Notes under the pieces: model-generated
Told to the model about the DNA's origin: nothing
What the model saw: only the letters and a program-made list of their open reading frames with translations
Database searches by the model: none
Assembly (NCBI RefSeq): GCF_039621805.1
Contig: NZ_CP155073.1
Span: 124,001-188,000, forward strand
Source of the DNA: Paraburkholderia sp. PREW-6R
Lineage (GTDB): Bacteria > Pseudomonadota > Gammaproteobacteria > Burkholderiales > Burkholderiaceae
Direction of reading: 5' to 3'
Length of the DNA stretch: 64,000 nucleotides
Shown here: positions 46,405 through 56,186 of the stretch, piece after piece
Numbering within the stretch: the first letter of the stretch is position 1
Layout: each line of letters starts with the position of its first letter
Position numbers and translations under genes: made by a program

Positions 46405-47616
46405 TCAGATCTTCAGATGCCTTAGCACTTTGGGACCGGCAATCGCAATGGCTGCCGCGCAGATCGCCACCACCGAAAGGCCGACCGGCAGGTTCGTCGC
46501 CTGCGCGACCGCGCCGATAATCACCGGCCCAAGCAGCAGCCCGAAATATGCGAGCCCGGCCACGTGCGCGAGCCCCTCTGCAGCATGAATGCCTTTGACA
46601 CTCGCCGCCGCGGCGAACAGCACCGGCATCATGTTCGCAAGCCCGAGTCCCATCAGCGTGAAGCCGATCAGCGCGGCGACCGGGTTCGGCAGCAGCAGTG
46701 CGCCCACCATCCCCGCACACGCGAGCGCCGCACTGGCCATCACCAGTTGCGGCGCGCCGAAGCGGGCCCGCACTGCGTCGCCGGCAAAACGCGCCGCCGC
46801 CATCCCGCCGGAAAACGCCGCGTACGCCGCGCTGGCTAGCGCCGGCGTCGCCAGCACGACGTCGCGCATGTAGACGGTGGCCCAGTCGTACATGGCGCCC
46901 TCAGCGATCAGCGCAACCAGCGCCATCGTGCCGAGCGCCCACAGCGCGGGCGAGCGCCAGCGGTTTGCGCGTGGCGTGGCAGCGTCGGGTTGATCGTCGT
47001 GCGAAACGTAAGGCAGCACGGCGGGGCAGGCTGCGAGCAGCACCAGCGTGCAGATCGCTGCGGCCAGCGCGAGATGGGCAGCCGGCGCCATGCCGCGCGA
47101 GAGCAACGCGCCGCCGGCTGCGGCGCCAAACATCCCACCTAGGCTGAACATCCCATGCAGCGACGACATGATCGGCCTGCCGAGCGCTTTCTCGACCGCA
47201 CTGGCTTCCGCGTTCATCGCGACGTCAAGCGTGGCCATCCCGCCGCCGAAACAGGCCAGCACGACGAGCAGCATCCAATAAACAGGCACGACCAGAATCA
47301 ATGCAGCGCACGCTGCCATCACCAGTCCGCCGGTAAGGCAGGCGCGCCGTGTGCCGACGCGCGCGATCCACGAGCCATTCGCCACCATCGCGCCAATCGA
47401 GCCGCCGGCCACCGCGAAGAGCGCAAGCGACAGCATCGCCGGATTCAGGTGAAAGCGATCGCGGACGGTCGGCACATGCACTCCCCAGGACGCGTACATC
47501 ATGCCGGCGATGAAGAACACCGCCATGGTGGCAATGCGTGCGCGCTGGCGTGCCGTGCCTGACAGGTTGCGGTGAGCGGCGGGAAGCGCGGCTAGGTCGG
47601 GTGAGCGATCTGACAC
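46405..47616 (-). CDS. MFS transporter
   Basis: A 403-residue major facilitator protein with about 12 hydrophobic helices, resembling the YbjJ/FucP-like group: MAVFFIAGMMYASWGVHVPTVRD in helix 1, ATLDVAMNAEASAVEK, SSLHGMFSLGGMFGAAAG and AMYDWATVYMRDVV. Members are mostly sugar or metabolite transporters of unproven specificity. The start is uncertain: the GTG giving SDRSPDLAAL is chosen because the longer reading (34 more residues) overlaps the region before the divergent gene. Confidence 0.82.
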   Translation of the reverse strand: MSDRSPDLAALPAAHRNLSGTARQRARIATMAVFFIAGMMYASWGVHVPTVRDRFHLNPAMLSLALFAVAGGSIGAMVANGSWIARVGTRRACLTGGLVMAACAALILVVPVYWMLLVVLACFGGGMATLDVAMNAEASAVEKALGRPIMSSLHGMFSLGGMFGAAAGGALLSRGMAPAAHLALAAAICTLVLLAACPAVLPYVSHDDQPDAATPRANRWRSPALWALGTMALVALIAEGAMYDWATVYMRDVVLATPALASAAYAAFSGGMAAARFAGDAVRARFGAPQLVMASAALACAGMVGALLLPNPVAALIGFTLMGLGLANMMPVLFAAAASVKGIHAAEGLAHVAGLAYFGLLLGPVIIGAVAQATNLPVGLSVVAICAAAIAIAGPKVLRHLKI

Positions 47617-47716
47617 AAAAGTCTCGTGGAGGGCGGCGCGTGCAAGAAAGCGCACTGAAAGCGAATTTCCGATTCTAACGAAGCGCGCTGTCTTATGCTT
47701 GAAGGGCGGCATCTCC

Positions 47717-48412
47717 ATGACCGCTTTTCATCGAACGAAGGACTTGCACTTGAACATTCCCGCCCATGCTCCGCTTCACCTGCTGCACACGGCCGCTGTC
47801 GGCACGCTTGCGACGCACGCGCGCCAGCCGGAAGGGTTTCCTTACCCGTCCGTCCTGCCTTTCGCGCCGGACGCACAGCACCGCCCTACGATCCTGATCA
47901 GCCGTCTCGCCGAGCATACCCATAACCTGCTCGCCGATCCGCATGCCGGATTCCTCGCCGTCGACGCGCCCGACGGCGACGTGCTGGACGGCCAGCGCGT
48001 CACGCTGCTGGGGACATTCGAAGCAATCGAGCCGACGCCCGCCGTCGTGCGACGCTACTTGCGCTATCACCCGGAGGCCGAGCGTTATCTCGCGCTGGGC
48101 GACTTCACGTTCTGGTCGATGAGGCTCTCGCGCCTGCGCTATATCGGCGGATTCGGCGCAATGGGATGGCTCGATGGCGCGGAACTCGACCCGCTAACGC
48201 CACTAGACGACGAAGAGGAAAACACGCTCGTCGAGTTATTCGTTAGCAGTAGCGTGATACCCGCGGGCGTACAACTTCTCGGTGTCGACCGGTATGGCGC
48301 CGATCTGAAAGCCAACGGCCGACGTGTGCGTTGCGTCTTCGACGAACCCAAGACAGATTCCGCGAGCCTGGAGGCAGCGTTGAGAGGCTGTATCGCCAGC
48401 AAGGCCTATTAG
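47717..48412 (+). CDS. HugZ-like / pyridoxamine-phosphate-oxidase-fold protein
   Basis: A 231-residue protein with an N-terminal split-barrel flavin-binding-type domain (LLHTAAVGTLATHARQPEGFPYPSVLPFAPD, ILISRLAEHTHNLLADPHAGFL) and a C-terminal DUF2470-type domain (about 155-230, LVELFVSSSVIPAGVQLLGVDRYGADL). This two-domain order is that of HugZ/HutZ haem-utilisation proteins. No haem-uptake genes are adjacent, so the exact role is open. The ATG is preceded by AGGGCGG. Confidence 0.82.
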   Translation: MTAFHRTKDLHLNIPAHAPLHLLHTAAVGTLATHARQPEGFPYPSVLPFAPDAQHRPTILISRLAEHTHNLLADPHAGFLAVDAPDGDVLDGQRVTLLGTFEAIEPTPAVVRRYLRYHPEAERYLALGDFTFWSMRLSRLRYIGGFGAMGWLDGAELDPLTPLDDEEENTLVELFVSSSVIPAGVQLLGVDRYGADLKANGRRVRCVFDEPKTDSASLEAALRGCIASKAY

Positions 48413-48805
48413 CGTTATTCACCTGGCAATCACGCCGCGCAAAATGGCAGCGATGGGCGCAAGTCGCAATATGCTCGGATGTTTCACATTGAAGTTCTCA
48501 CGAAATGAAATGTTGGCGGTCCTTCAGTGTCTTAATTTTCATAGTGGGAGAATTAATGGACACACTATTGATTGCCTTCACTCTCTTTTTCAGCAGAATG
48601 CGAAATCATCTAATTGAAAGCGCGGACCCCCGGATTGCATAGCGGGGAAATTTTTTGAAACGAATTTGGATTAATTTTACGACCACGCTTTTGTAGTCTT
48701 TATAAACTGTGTTAATCTCGCGATCAAATTCCGACGGCATGAACACCTTCAAAGGGCAAGCCGGCATAAGACCGGTAGTCACTTATCCAAACCACAAGGG
48801 AATCT
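48413..48805. other. AT-rich region upstream of the H-NS-like gene
   Basis: 393 bases, clearly AT-richer than the surroundings, no gene seen. It must hold the promoter of the H-NS-like gene (AT-rich elements around 48660-48720). Such AT-rich DNA is also the preferred target of H-NS-type proteins, so autoregulation is plausible. Confidence 0.45.
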
Positions 48806-49108
48806 ATGTCTTCCTACAAAGAACTGCTCGCTCAGCGCGAAAAGCTCGAAAAGCAGATCGAAGAAGCGAAGTCGCGTGAATACGCGGAAGTATTGAACGA
48901 GATCAAGCAGAAAATGGCCGACTACGGCATCACGCTGGCCGAACTCGGCGGCGGCCGTTCGCCGAAGGGTGCTAAAGCAAGCCGCCCACGTGCGGGCGTT
49001 GCGCCCAAATATCGTGATCCGGATAGCGGTAGCACGTGGTCGGGCCGTGGTAAGCCGCCGCGTTGGATCGCTGGCCTCGATCGCGACAAGTTTCTGATTG
49101 ATAAATAA
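48806..49108 (+). CDS. H-NS family nucleoid-associated protein
   Basis: A 100-residue protein of the Burkholderia/Bordetella H-NS type (BpH3/Bv3F-like). An N-terminal coiled-coil for oligomerisation (about 4-45, LLAQREKLEKQIEEAKSREY) is joined by a basic linker (RSPKGAKASRPRAG) to the DNA-binding domain with the signature YRDPDSG and TWSGRGKPPRWI. It silences AT-rich and acquired DNA. A strong ribosome site (AAGGGAATCT) and biased codons suggest high expression. A terminator follows. Confidence 0.95.
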   Translation: MSSYKELLAQREKLEKQIEEAKSREYAEVLNEIKQKMADYGITLAELGGGRSPKGAKASRPRAGVAPKYRDPDSGSTWSGRGKPPRWIAGLDRDKFLIDK

Positions 49109-49171
49109 TGCAGACAATGTACTTGTCATACTAAAGCGCGTGCGATAGGACTTTAGTATTCATGGCTTTTA

Positions 49172-49204
49172 AGAAACCGCGTACCGGCAGGGCGCGGTTT
49201 TTTC
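49172..49204 (+). terminator. Terminator after the H-NS-like gene
   Basis: AAACCGCG, 11-base loop, CGCGGTTTTTT. Confidence 0.88.
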
Positions 49205-49385
49205 GTTTCTTACCGGGGAAGTACGATGCTTCCAGACGGGGGTCAGAAATGTGGGGAACTAAACACGAATACTTTTCGTTTAGATAACCAGCTGATTTAA
49301 AAGGGAATTTTTTTAGGGTTTCGAAGTCTTTCGAGCATGCGGCGGTTAGAATGCGGTGATTACGACTACTGCATCATGAGAAAAA

Positions 49386-50588
49386 ATGCCTGCCGCCGCC
49401 CAGTCCGCTGAGAAACAACGTGTTGCGCGCAAAAGCACCTTCGTGAGTATCGCGCTCAACATGGTGCTGATGGCGCTCCAGATTGTCGTCGGCTTGTTCG
49501 CCCAGTCGCAGGCGTTGATTGCAGACGGTCTCCATTCGCTTGCTGATCTGATTTCCGACTTCGTCGTTCTGATTGCCAACCGGCACAGCGGCGTCAAACC
49601 CGATGCAGACCATAATTACGGGCACAGCCGCTACGAAACGGTCGCGTCGCTCTTTCTCGGTGCGCTGCTGATCGCGGTCGGCGTGGGTATGTTGTGGCGC
49701 GCGGGAGTGCGGCTCACCGCGCTGCAGGATATTCCGGCCGTCCACGTGAGCGCTTTTGTCGTGGCAGTGCTCGTGCTGGTTTCCAAAGAAGCGCTGTTTC
49801 GCTACATGCTGCGCGAGGCGCAACGCGTACGCTCTGCGTTGCTGATCGCTAACGCGTGGCATGCGAGGTCGGACGCGGCGTCCTCGCTCGTGGTGGCGAT
49901 CGGCATCATCGGCAGCCTTGCAGGCGTGCGTTTGCTCGATCCGATTGCGGCGGCGATCGTCGGCTTCATGGTGGCGCGCATGGGCTGGACGTTTGGCTGG
50001 GATGCGTTGCAGGACCTGTCCGACCGCGCGCTCGACGAAGCCGCGTCCGCCGACATTCGCGCGCTGCTGCTTTCCACCCCCGGCGTGCGCGACGTGCACG
50101 ACATGCGCACGCGCAAAACCGGCGACTTCGCGCTCGTCGACGCGCACATTCTGGTCGATCCGCTCATCTCGGTTTCCGAAGGGCACTTCATCGCCGAGTC
50201 GGCACGGCTACGTCTGCTTGGCGACAGCCGCGTGCTGGACGCGCTGATCCATGTCGACCCCGAGAACGATCTGGTTGGTCACCCGCCGGTCGATCTGCCG
50301 GCGCGAGAATCCGTGGTGGCAGAAGTGGACGCTACCCTCGCGGCGGCCGGCTTGAAAGCGGCTTCGGTGAATATTCACTACCTGACTGCAGGCCTCGACG
50401 TCGAGGTGGTGCTGCTCGGGTCGCAGGACCGCGACGACACCGCTTCGCGCGTTGCGCAAACCGAAGCGCGCATCGATCTCGGCGCGCTGAGACAGCGGCT
50501 CGGCGCGCGCCGGCTCGAATTGCTGCAAGAGGTCGATGCGTGTGACGCGGGCGTGGCGGCGTCAGCTGAAGCTGCCAATCCGGCTTAG
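49386..50588 (+). CDS. Cation diffusion facilitator family transporter
   Basis: A 400-residue CDF metal-ion exporter with six membrane helices (about 20-210) and a cytoplasmic zinc-transporter dimerisation domain. Metal-site residues are visible in ADGLHSLADLISD (TM2) and NAWHARSDAASS (TM5). The C-terminal cytoplasmic part is longer than in YiiP/FieF, about 190 residues, and seems to contain a second ferredoxin-like repeat (after PVDLPARESVVAEVDATL). Zinc, iron or manganese are all possible substrates. It is convergent with the Lrp-type gene. Confidence 0.9.
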   Translation: MPAAAQSAEKQRVARKSTFVSIALNMVLMALQIVVGLFAQSQALIADGLHSLADLISDFVVLIANRHSGVKPDADHNYGHSRYETVASLFLGALLIAVGVGMLWRAGVRLTALQDIPAVHVSAFVVAVLVLVSKEALFRYMLREAQRVRSALLIANAWHARSDAASSLVVAIGIIGSLAGVRLLDPIAAAIVGFMVARMGWTFGWDALQDLSDRALDEAASADIRALLLSTPGVRDVHDMRTRKTGDFALVDAHILVDPLISVSEGHFIAESARLRLLGDSRVLDALIHVDPENDLVGHPPVDLPARESVVAEVDATLAAAGLKAASVNIHYLTAGLDVEVVLLGSQDRDDTASRVAQTEARIDLGALRQRLGARRLELLQEVDACDAGVAASAEAANPA

Positions 50589-50607
50589 GCCGCCACCTCC
50601 TGTACGA

Positions 50608-51066
50608 TCAAAGCGGCAACTGCGTATCGAACTTGATCTCGCGCAGCACGACGCTAGTGCGAACCTGGGCGACGGCGGGAATCTTGAAAATGCGCTCGTG
50701 CAGAAAGCTGTCGTACGCCTTGATGTCGGGCGCGACGATCTTCAGGATGTAATCGGATTCGCCCGTCGTGCTGTAGCACTCGGTGACTTCCGGGCAGGTG
50801 GCAATTTCACGCTCGAACTGTTCGACGCCGCCTTCGGTGTGCCGCGTCAGATGGATATGCGCCAACGCGCACACATGCAGTCCAAGCTTTTCGCGATCGA
50901 GCAGCGCCGTGTAGCGTTGAATTACGCCCGACTGCTCCATGTCCTTGATGCGCCGCCAGCAAGGGGTGCTCGACAGGCCCACCTGGTCGGAGATTTCTTG
51001 GACTGAGCGGCGTGCGTCGAGCTGCAGCAGGCGCAGGATTTTTTGTGAGAACGTATCGAGTGTCAA
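50608..51066 (-). CDS. Lrp/AsnC family transcriptional regulator
   Basis: A 152-residue regulator. The winged helix-turn-helix is FSQKILRLLQLDARRSVQEISDQVGLSSTPCWRRIKDME (about 5-43) and the C-terminal RAM/AsnC effector domain follows, with GESDYILKIVAPDIKAYDSF. The start is an unusual TTG, chosen because GGAGG lies at ideal distance before it; an upstream in-frame TTG has no ribosome site. The effector is likely an amino acid. Targets are unknown, and the neighbouring genes are not obvious amino-acid genes. Confidence 0.9.
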   Translation of the reverse strand: MTLDTFSQKILRLLQLDARRSVQEISDQVGLSSTPCWRRIKDMEQSGVIQRYTALLDREKLGLHVCALAHIHLTRHTEGGVEQFEREIATCPEVTECYSTTGESDYILKIVAPDIKAYDSFLHERIFKIPAVAQVRTSVVLREIKFDTQLPL

Positions 51067-51169
51067 CTGCGCCTCCGTTTTGCGTCGCCGTATCAACGCA
51101 TGGTAGAGGTGACGAAAACGAAACGCAATGCAAAACGGCTTACGCGAGCGGGATTACCTAATTTGCCGG

Positions 51170-51799
51170 TTACTCGGCGGGAGTTTCTGCTGAGTGATCC
51201 GGCGCTTGTCCGGCTGAAAGTGCCGACTGCGGAGCCGCAGCCTGGATCGCGCGCAAATCCTTCAGCATGTTGCAGAAGAGCGCACCCTGTTCGATCGCGT
51301 CGTCGAGCGCGACGTGCGTGTGCGGATGCTCGTCGAACCAGTGCTTCGGAAAGCGCGGCTTGATGTTCTTGCGATACGGCAAGCCGGTCATCGCGAACGC
51401 AAGCGTCTTGATGTCTAGTGCCGACCACGAAAACGGGCAGCGTCCGACGAACCGCATCATGTACCAGAACATGTAGGTGAAGTCGAAACCCGCCGGCATC
51501 GCGACGAATACCGGCTTGCCCGGCAACGCCTCGACCCACGTCACGTAAGCAGCCAGCGCGGCCTCGGGACGTTGCAGATCCTTGCGGCAGGCTTCCCACG
51601 CCTCGGGTTGCGTCTTCCACCATGCCTCCTGAACAGGGTGCGGTGACGCGCCGTCCAGCAATTCAAGGTTCGCCGAGAAGGTGCTGATCAGCTTCTTGTC
51701 TTCCGTGTACGCGGCGGACGCAAAACTGAGCATGGAGTGCGGGCCGGGAATGGGACCATCCGCTTCGACGTCGGTGCTCACGTAGATTTCGCTGCTCAT
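51170..51799 (-). CDS. 3'-5' exonuclease-like protein (DEDD fold)
   Basis: A 209-residue protein resembling RNase T/DnaQ-type exonucleases. The first acidic motif is [12 protein letters not shown] near residue 8 (D-x-E), a middle Asp lies in [12 protein letters not shown], and the last is in [15 protein letters not shown] (His and Asp of the DEDDh pattern). It overlaps the end of the metallo-hydrolase gene by four bases (ATGA), so the two are translationally coupled, although their link in function is unclear. A GGAGTGCAAGC ribosome site precedes ATG. Confidence 0.83.
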   Translation of the reverse strand: MSSEIYVSTDVEADGPIPGPHSMLSFASAAYTEDKKLISTFSANLELLDGASPHPVQEAWWKTQPEAWEACRKDLQRPEAALAAYVTWVEALPGKPVFVAMPAGFDFTYMFWYMMRFVGRCPFSWSALDIKTLAFAMTGLPYRKNIKPRFPKHWFDEHPHTHVALDDAIEQGALFCNMLKDLRAIQAAAPQSALSAGQAPDHSAETPAE

Positions 51800-52440
51800 G
51801 CTTGCACTCCATCGGCGACGTAGGGATTGCTCTGACGCTCGGCGCCAAAGGTGGACGTGGGACCGTGGCCCGGCACGAAGGTGACGTCGTCGCCGAGCGG
51901 CCAGAGTCGTTCGCGGATCGAGCGCACCAGGTCCGCATGATTGCCACGCGGAAAATCCGTGCGGCCGATCGAGCCGGCAAATAGCACGTCGCCAACGAGC
52001 GCAAGCCGATGCTCGCGGCTGAAAAAAATCACATGGCCTGGCGTGTGGCCCGGGCAGTGATAGACCTCCAGGGTCTCGCCGCCGAACTGCACGGTGTCGC
52101 CGTTGTGCAGCCAACGGTCCGGCTCGAACGCGTCCGCTGCGGGAAAGCCGAAGCGCGTGCTCTGATCCGGCAGCTTGTCCAGCCAGAAGCGCTCGTCAGG
52201 ATGCGGGCCCTCGATCGGCACGCCGTAGTGAGCGGCCAGTGTCTTCGCGCCCGCGCAGTGATCGATATGGCCATGCGTCAGAAAGATTTTTTCGACGGTC
52301 GCATTCTGGCGCGCGATCTCCGCCTGAATGACATCGAGGTCGCCGCCCGGATCGACGACGGCCGCGCGTCCTGTCGCCTCGCAAACGAGGAGCGAGCTGT
52401 TCTGCTGAAACGGCGTGACGGGGATCAACGTGACTTTCAT
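51796..52440 (-). CDS. MBL-fold metallo-hydrolase (YcbL/glyoxalase II-like)
   Basis: A 214-residue metallo-beta-lactamase-fold hydrolase. The zinc-binding [10 protein letters not shown] motif (about residues 55-64), a later His in [10 protein letters not shown], an Asp in [16 protein letters not shown] and the final His in VPGHGPTST make a complete binuclear metal site. The type II glyoxalase-like subgroup (YcbL) is the best match; it hydrolyses thioesters. It is the first gene of a coupled pair with the exonuclease-like gene. Confidence 0.9.
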   Translation of the reverse strand: MKVTLIPVTPFQQNSSLLVCEATGRAAVVDPGGDLDVIQAEIARQNATVEKIFLTHGHIDHCAGAKTLAAHYGVPIEGPHPDERFWLDKLPDQSTRFGFPAADAFEPDRWLHNGDTVQFGGETLEVYHCPGHTPGHVIFFSREHRLALVGDVLFAGSIGRTDFPRGNHADLVRSIRERLWPLGDDVTFVPGHGPTSTFGAERQSNPYVADGVQA

Positions 52441-53074
52441 GAATGACGGCGGAGCGAAAAAACGTTGATTGTACCGGCGGCCGGGCTCGGTCTGTGGACG
52501 CCCGGCGACGGCTGCCAGAACACTATTTGTCTGGTCATTTTTGCAGCAATAGTAAAGATTCGTTAGGGTTTACGGCCGTCCGCGATCCGAAAATTTTGTT
52601 TTGGGTATAATGCGATCCAAGCACAGGTCATCGTGCTGTCACACGGTGATGCGTCCCCGTCAAAAACGGGAGCGCGGATCACCACTCAAGTATGGGCTGC
52701 CGGAGTAGTGGGCAGCCATCAAGTGTCGATGCGTTCGATGCACACGTCTTGCCCAGCCAGGCGCCGCGCGCCTGCTACGGAACGAAATCCGTGACGCTGG
52801 GTGGGGCCTACGCCGCCGTTCCTGCGCGCTGAGTTGCGCGCGCAAGAACGTGTTTGCCACGTTCGATGGCGGCATGTGGGGTCTGGTCAGGCTGCCGGGG
52901 ACAGGTTGCGCCAGACGTGAAAATTAACCGTGCGGTAGCGGCTGAATGAGCCGCATCCGGGCTTTGACGTACTGCGCCTTATAGCGCGGCGCGTTGTCGT
53001 CCATTGCCGCCGGAGTCGCAGGCAACACGCTCAACATTCGCGTGATGCGGCTCGACAATGTGATTACACGTCTT
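52441..53074. other. Long structured intergenic region before rlpA
   Basis: 634 bases without a supported gene. A consensus TATAAT lies at 52606-52611. From about 52620 a series of strong hairpins follows: AGCAC/GTGCT; GGTGAT-GCG...CGC...ATCACC around TCCCGT-type pairing (52645-52683); GGCTGCC/GGCAGCC; and a TGCGCGC/GCGCGCA stem near 52823-52845. It may be a small RNA gene or the leader of rlpA. Confidence 0.45.
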
Positions 53075-53677
53075 ATGAAAACTCGGTTAACCCGTGGTCT
53101 GGGGACTCTTTTTGCCTTTTTTGCGCTCGCCGGCTGCGCGACGCCTCCTGGCGCCGATACCAGCTCCGCAAGCGGCGTGCCGCAGGGCACGAAAAACGCG
53201 CAGGCAGAGTCGTTCGGGCCACAATCTTTTGGCAGCGCGCCGGCCTCCGACGTTGCCGCCCACGGTCCCTCACTCGCTGACGCCAAGCCGCTCACGGACG
53301 ATGGCGCCGACGTCTCGGACTTCCATCAGACCGGCCGCGCGTCCTGGTATGGTCGTGGCTTCCACGGTCACCGCACTGCAAACGGCGAGCGCTACGACAT
53401 GCATGCGCTGACCGCGGCGCATCGCACGCTGCCGCTCGGCTCGTACGTACGTGTGACCAATCCGGCCACGTCGCGCTCGGTCGTCGTACGGATCAACGAT
53501 CGCGGCCCGTATGCGCGTGGTCGCGTGATCGACCTTTCAATGGCCGCCGCGAATGTACTCGACATGCGTCATGCCGGCACCGCCCGCGTGCAGATTGAAG
53601 GTTTGACGCAGCAGGAAGCGCGTGAAGCGCGTAACGAGATGCTGGCGTCGAACTCGGATTCAACCGCCGAGAAGTGA
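53075..53677 (+). CDS. rlpA: Septal ring lytic transglycosylase RlpA family lipoprotein
   Basis: A 200-residue outer-membrane lipoprotein with lipobox FALAGC (Cys at about residue 20). After a disordered linker, the double-psi beta-barrel domain shows GRASWYGRGFHGHRTANGE, LPLGSYVRVTNPATSRSVVVRINDRGPY and GRVIDLSMAAANVLDM. RlpA cleaves peptidoglycan glycan strands lacking stem peptides and helps cell separation. The SPOR domain of many RlpA proteins is absent here. The start is the ATG giving MKTRLTRGLG; upstream in-frame starts would hide the signal peptide. Confidence 0.88.
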   Translation: MKTRLTRGLGTLFAFFALAGCATPPGADTSSASGVPQGTKNAQAESFGPQSFGSAPASDVAAHGPSLADAKPLTDDGADVSDFHQTGRASWYGRGFHGHRTANGERYDMHALTAAHRTLPLGSYVRVTNPATSRSVVVRINDRGPYARGRVIDLSMAAANVLDMRHAGTARVQIEGLTQQEAREARNEMLASNSDSTAEK

Positions 53678-53794
53678 AATTGACGGGCAGCGCGAGCCGG
53701 TCGGGCGCGCCACTCGGCAGGACAGGCGCCGCCACGATGGTTGCGGCTGCAGTAATCGGGTGATCGGCGCACTTGCCGCGCGTCACAGGTTCAA

Positions 53795-53831
53795 AGGCAG
53801 AAGGGCCGCTTTGCGCGGCCCTTCTGCTTTC
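53795..53831. terminator. Bidirectional terminator between rlpA and rsmI
   Basis: A 13-bp stem GCAGAAGGGCCGC / GCGGCCCTTCTGC with a TTTGC loop and a short T run, between two convergent genes. Confidence 0.85.
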
Positions 53832-53842
53832 CAGCGTCGAGA

Positions 53843-54721
53843 TTATTCCTCTTCCTTTTTCAGCGCCAGTGCGCGCGCATACAGCGCGTTCTTGGACGCA
53901 CCGGTGATGCTTGCCGCGACCTTCGCCGCGCTGCTCACCGACAACTCTTCCAGCAGAATGCCGAGCAACGCGTCGTGATCGTGCTCGCCGGTGGCTTCCG
54001 GTTGCGCCCCTTCCACGACCAGAACAAATTCGCCGCGTTGACGGTTAGCGTCGGCTGCGAGCCATGCTGGCGCTTCGGCCAGGGTGCCACGGTGGAGCGC
54101 TTCATGTAACTTTGTCAGCTCTCGCGCGATCAGCAGCCTGCGTTCGCCGCCGAACGCGTCGGCCAACGCCTGCACCGTTTCCACGATTCGATGCGGCGCT
54201 TCGTAGAACACCATCGCGTGGGGGTGCCTGAGCAGCGCTTGCAGCGCGGCGGCACGCGCCTTGGCCTTCGGCGGCAGAAAGCCGAGGAACGAGAATGTCG
54301 CGACCCAGTCGCCGGCCGCGCTCAGCGCGGTCGCGAGCGCGCTTGCGCCGGGCAGTGGGACGATCTGGAAGCCGGCTTCGCGCACCGCGTCGACGAGTTT
54401 CGCGCCGGGGTCCGAGATGCCTGGCGTGCCCGCATCCGAGACATAGGCGACACGTTCGCCGGCCTGCAAATGCTCGACCAGACGCAGCGCCGCTTCGCGC
54501 TCGTTGTGCTGGTGGACCGCGACGAGCGGCTTCGAGATGCCGTAGCGCGCGAGCAGTTGGCCCGTGTTGCGGGTGTCCTCGGCGGCAATGCGGTCCACCA
54601 GTCCGAGCACGTGCAGCGCGCGCAACGAGATGTCGGCGATGTTGCCGATCGGCGTGGCCACCACATACAGCGCGGCGGCGGGGTACTGCTGCCCTTGCGC
54701 GAGTTCGGAGAGAGGAGTCAT
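53843..54721 (-). CDS. rsmI: 16S rRNA (cytidine-2'-O)-methyltransferase RsmI
   Basis: RsmI methylates the 2'-O of C1402 in 16S rRNA. The 292-residue protein has the tetrapyrrole-methylase fold with [19 protein letters not shown] near the start, [27 protein letters not shown] (SAM-binding) and [12 protein letters not shown]. The start at [10 protein letters not shown] is chosen by homology, although no Shine-Dalgarno precedes it. Its ATG overlaps that of divergent yraN in a single CATG, so the two genes' start codons physically share bases. Confidence 0.95.
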   Translation of the reverse strand: MTPLSELAQGQQYPAAALYVVATPIGNIADISLRALHVLGLVDRIAAEDTRNTGQLLARYGISKPLVAVHQHNEREAALRLVEHLQAGERVAYVSDAGTPGISDPGAKLVDAVREAGFQIVPLPGASALATALSAAGDWVATFSFLGFLPPKAKARAAALQALLRHPHAMVFYEAPHRIVETVQALADAFGGERRLLIARELTKLHEALHRGTLAEAPAWLAADANRQRGEFVLVVEGAQPEATGEHDHDALLGILLEELSVSSAAKVAASITGASKNALYARALALKKEEE

Positions 54722-55343
54722 GAGACAGAAGACGCAAACAGACGGGACGAGGCCGCCATTGTGCCACGCAGTCTCGCGTGAACCGGGTCGTCCAAACGGC
54801 GGCGGGACGGGTGCCCGCAACGGTGCGAGGTCCATATCGAACACACCGCCTGCGCGAGCGTTGCATGGTCCGGCAGACACACGTGCGGCTCTGCGTGCGA
54901 AGCAGCCGGCAAGCGTACCGGCCGGCGTGACTGCATCCGCTGGCGCATTGAAAACGCCGCACAACTTTTCCAGACCGGTCGGGTCCAAACTCGTCGGCGC
55001 GGCGTTCGAGTTACGGGCGCAGGAGTTTTTGCAACGCCAGCGTTTGCGTTTCGTCGCGCGTAATGTGGTGTGCCGGGGAGGAGAAATCGATCTGGTGATG
55101 CGCGATCGGGATGGCGCGTTGGTGTTCATCGAGGTACGCGCGCGAGCGCAGCGTCAGTATGGAGGCGCGGCGGCGAGCGTCGGCTGGCAGAAGAAACAGC
55201 GCATTGTGCGGGCGGCGCAGCACTATCTCGCGCGCTGCAGCCGCGTTTCGCAAGAGCAGCCCGCGTGCCGTTTCGACGTAATCGCGTTTGAAGCCGGCCG
55301 CCTGATCTGGTTACGCGACGCCTTTCGCGCCGACGAAGTCTGA
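54720..55343 (+). CDS. yraN: YraN/UPF0102 family nuclease-fold protein
   Basis: A UPF0102 protein whose core (about residues 95-205) has a restriction-endonuclease-like fold: [47 protein letters not shown] (D and E-x-R active-site-like residues) and [10 protein letters not shown]. The biochemical role is unproven; rsmI-yraN adjacency is common in bacteria. The first 90 residues are a Pro/Gly/Ala-rich extension without similarity; the AGAGGAG ribosome site nevertheless points to this start. It is divergent from rsmI and followed at a distance by gmhA. Confidence 0.85.
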   Translation: MRQKTQTDGTRPPLCHAVSREPGRPNGGGTGARNGARSISNTPPARALHGPADTRAALRAKQPASVPAGVTASAGALKTPHNFSRPVGSKLVGAAFELRAQEFLQRQRLRFVARNVVCRGGEIDLVMRDRDGALVFIEVRARAQRQYGGAAASVGWQKKQRIVRAAQHYLARCSRVSQEQPACRFDVIAFEAGRLIWLRDAFRADEV

Positions 55344-55488
55344 CGCCAGCCGCGGTGAAGCGCCGTGAGTGCGATAAACTTGCGCTCGCGTGCGAGCCAC
55401 GGGGCCACGCCGTCAGTATGTAAAAAGCCGGTTACGGTGCGAGCAATCTGCGCCGCGGCTTCGCAGGTTCGTCATGTTGACGGGTTGA

Positions 55489-56160
<672 letters not shown>

Positions 56161-56186
56161 GACTGAATTCGAAGGAGAGCTAGTTG

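Noticed and set aside
52606..52950. 6S RNA, RNase P RNA or tmRNA
   Set aside because: No long closing stem with central bubble, no RNase P core motifs and no tRNA-like ends; kept only as an unclassified structured region.
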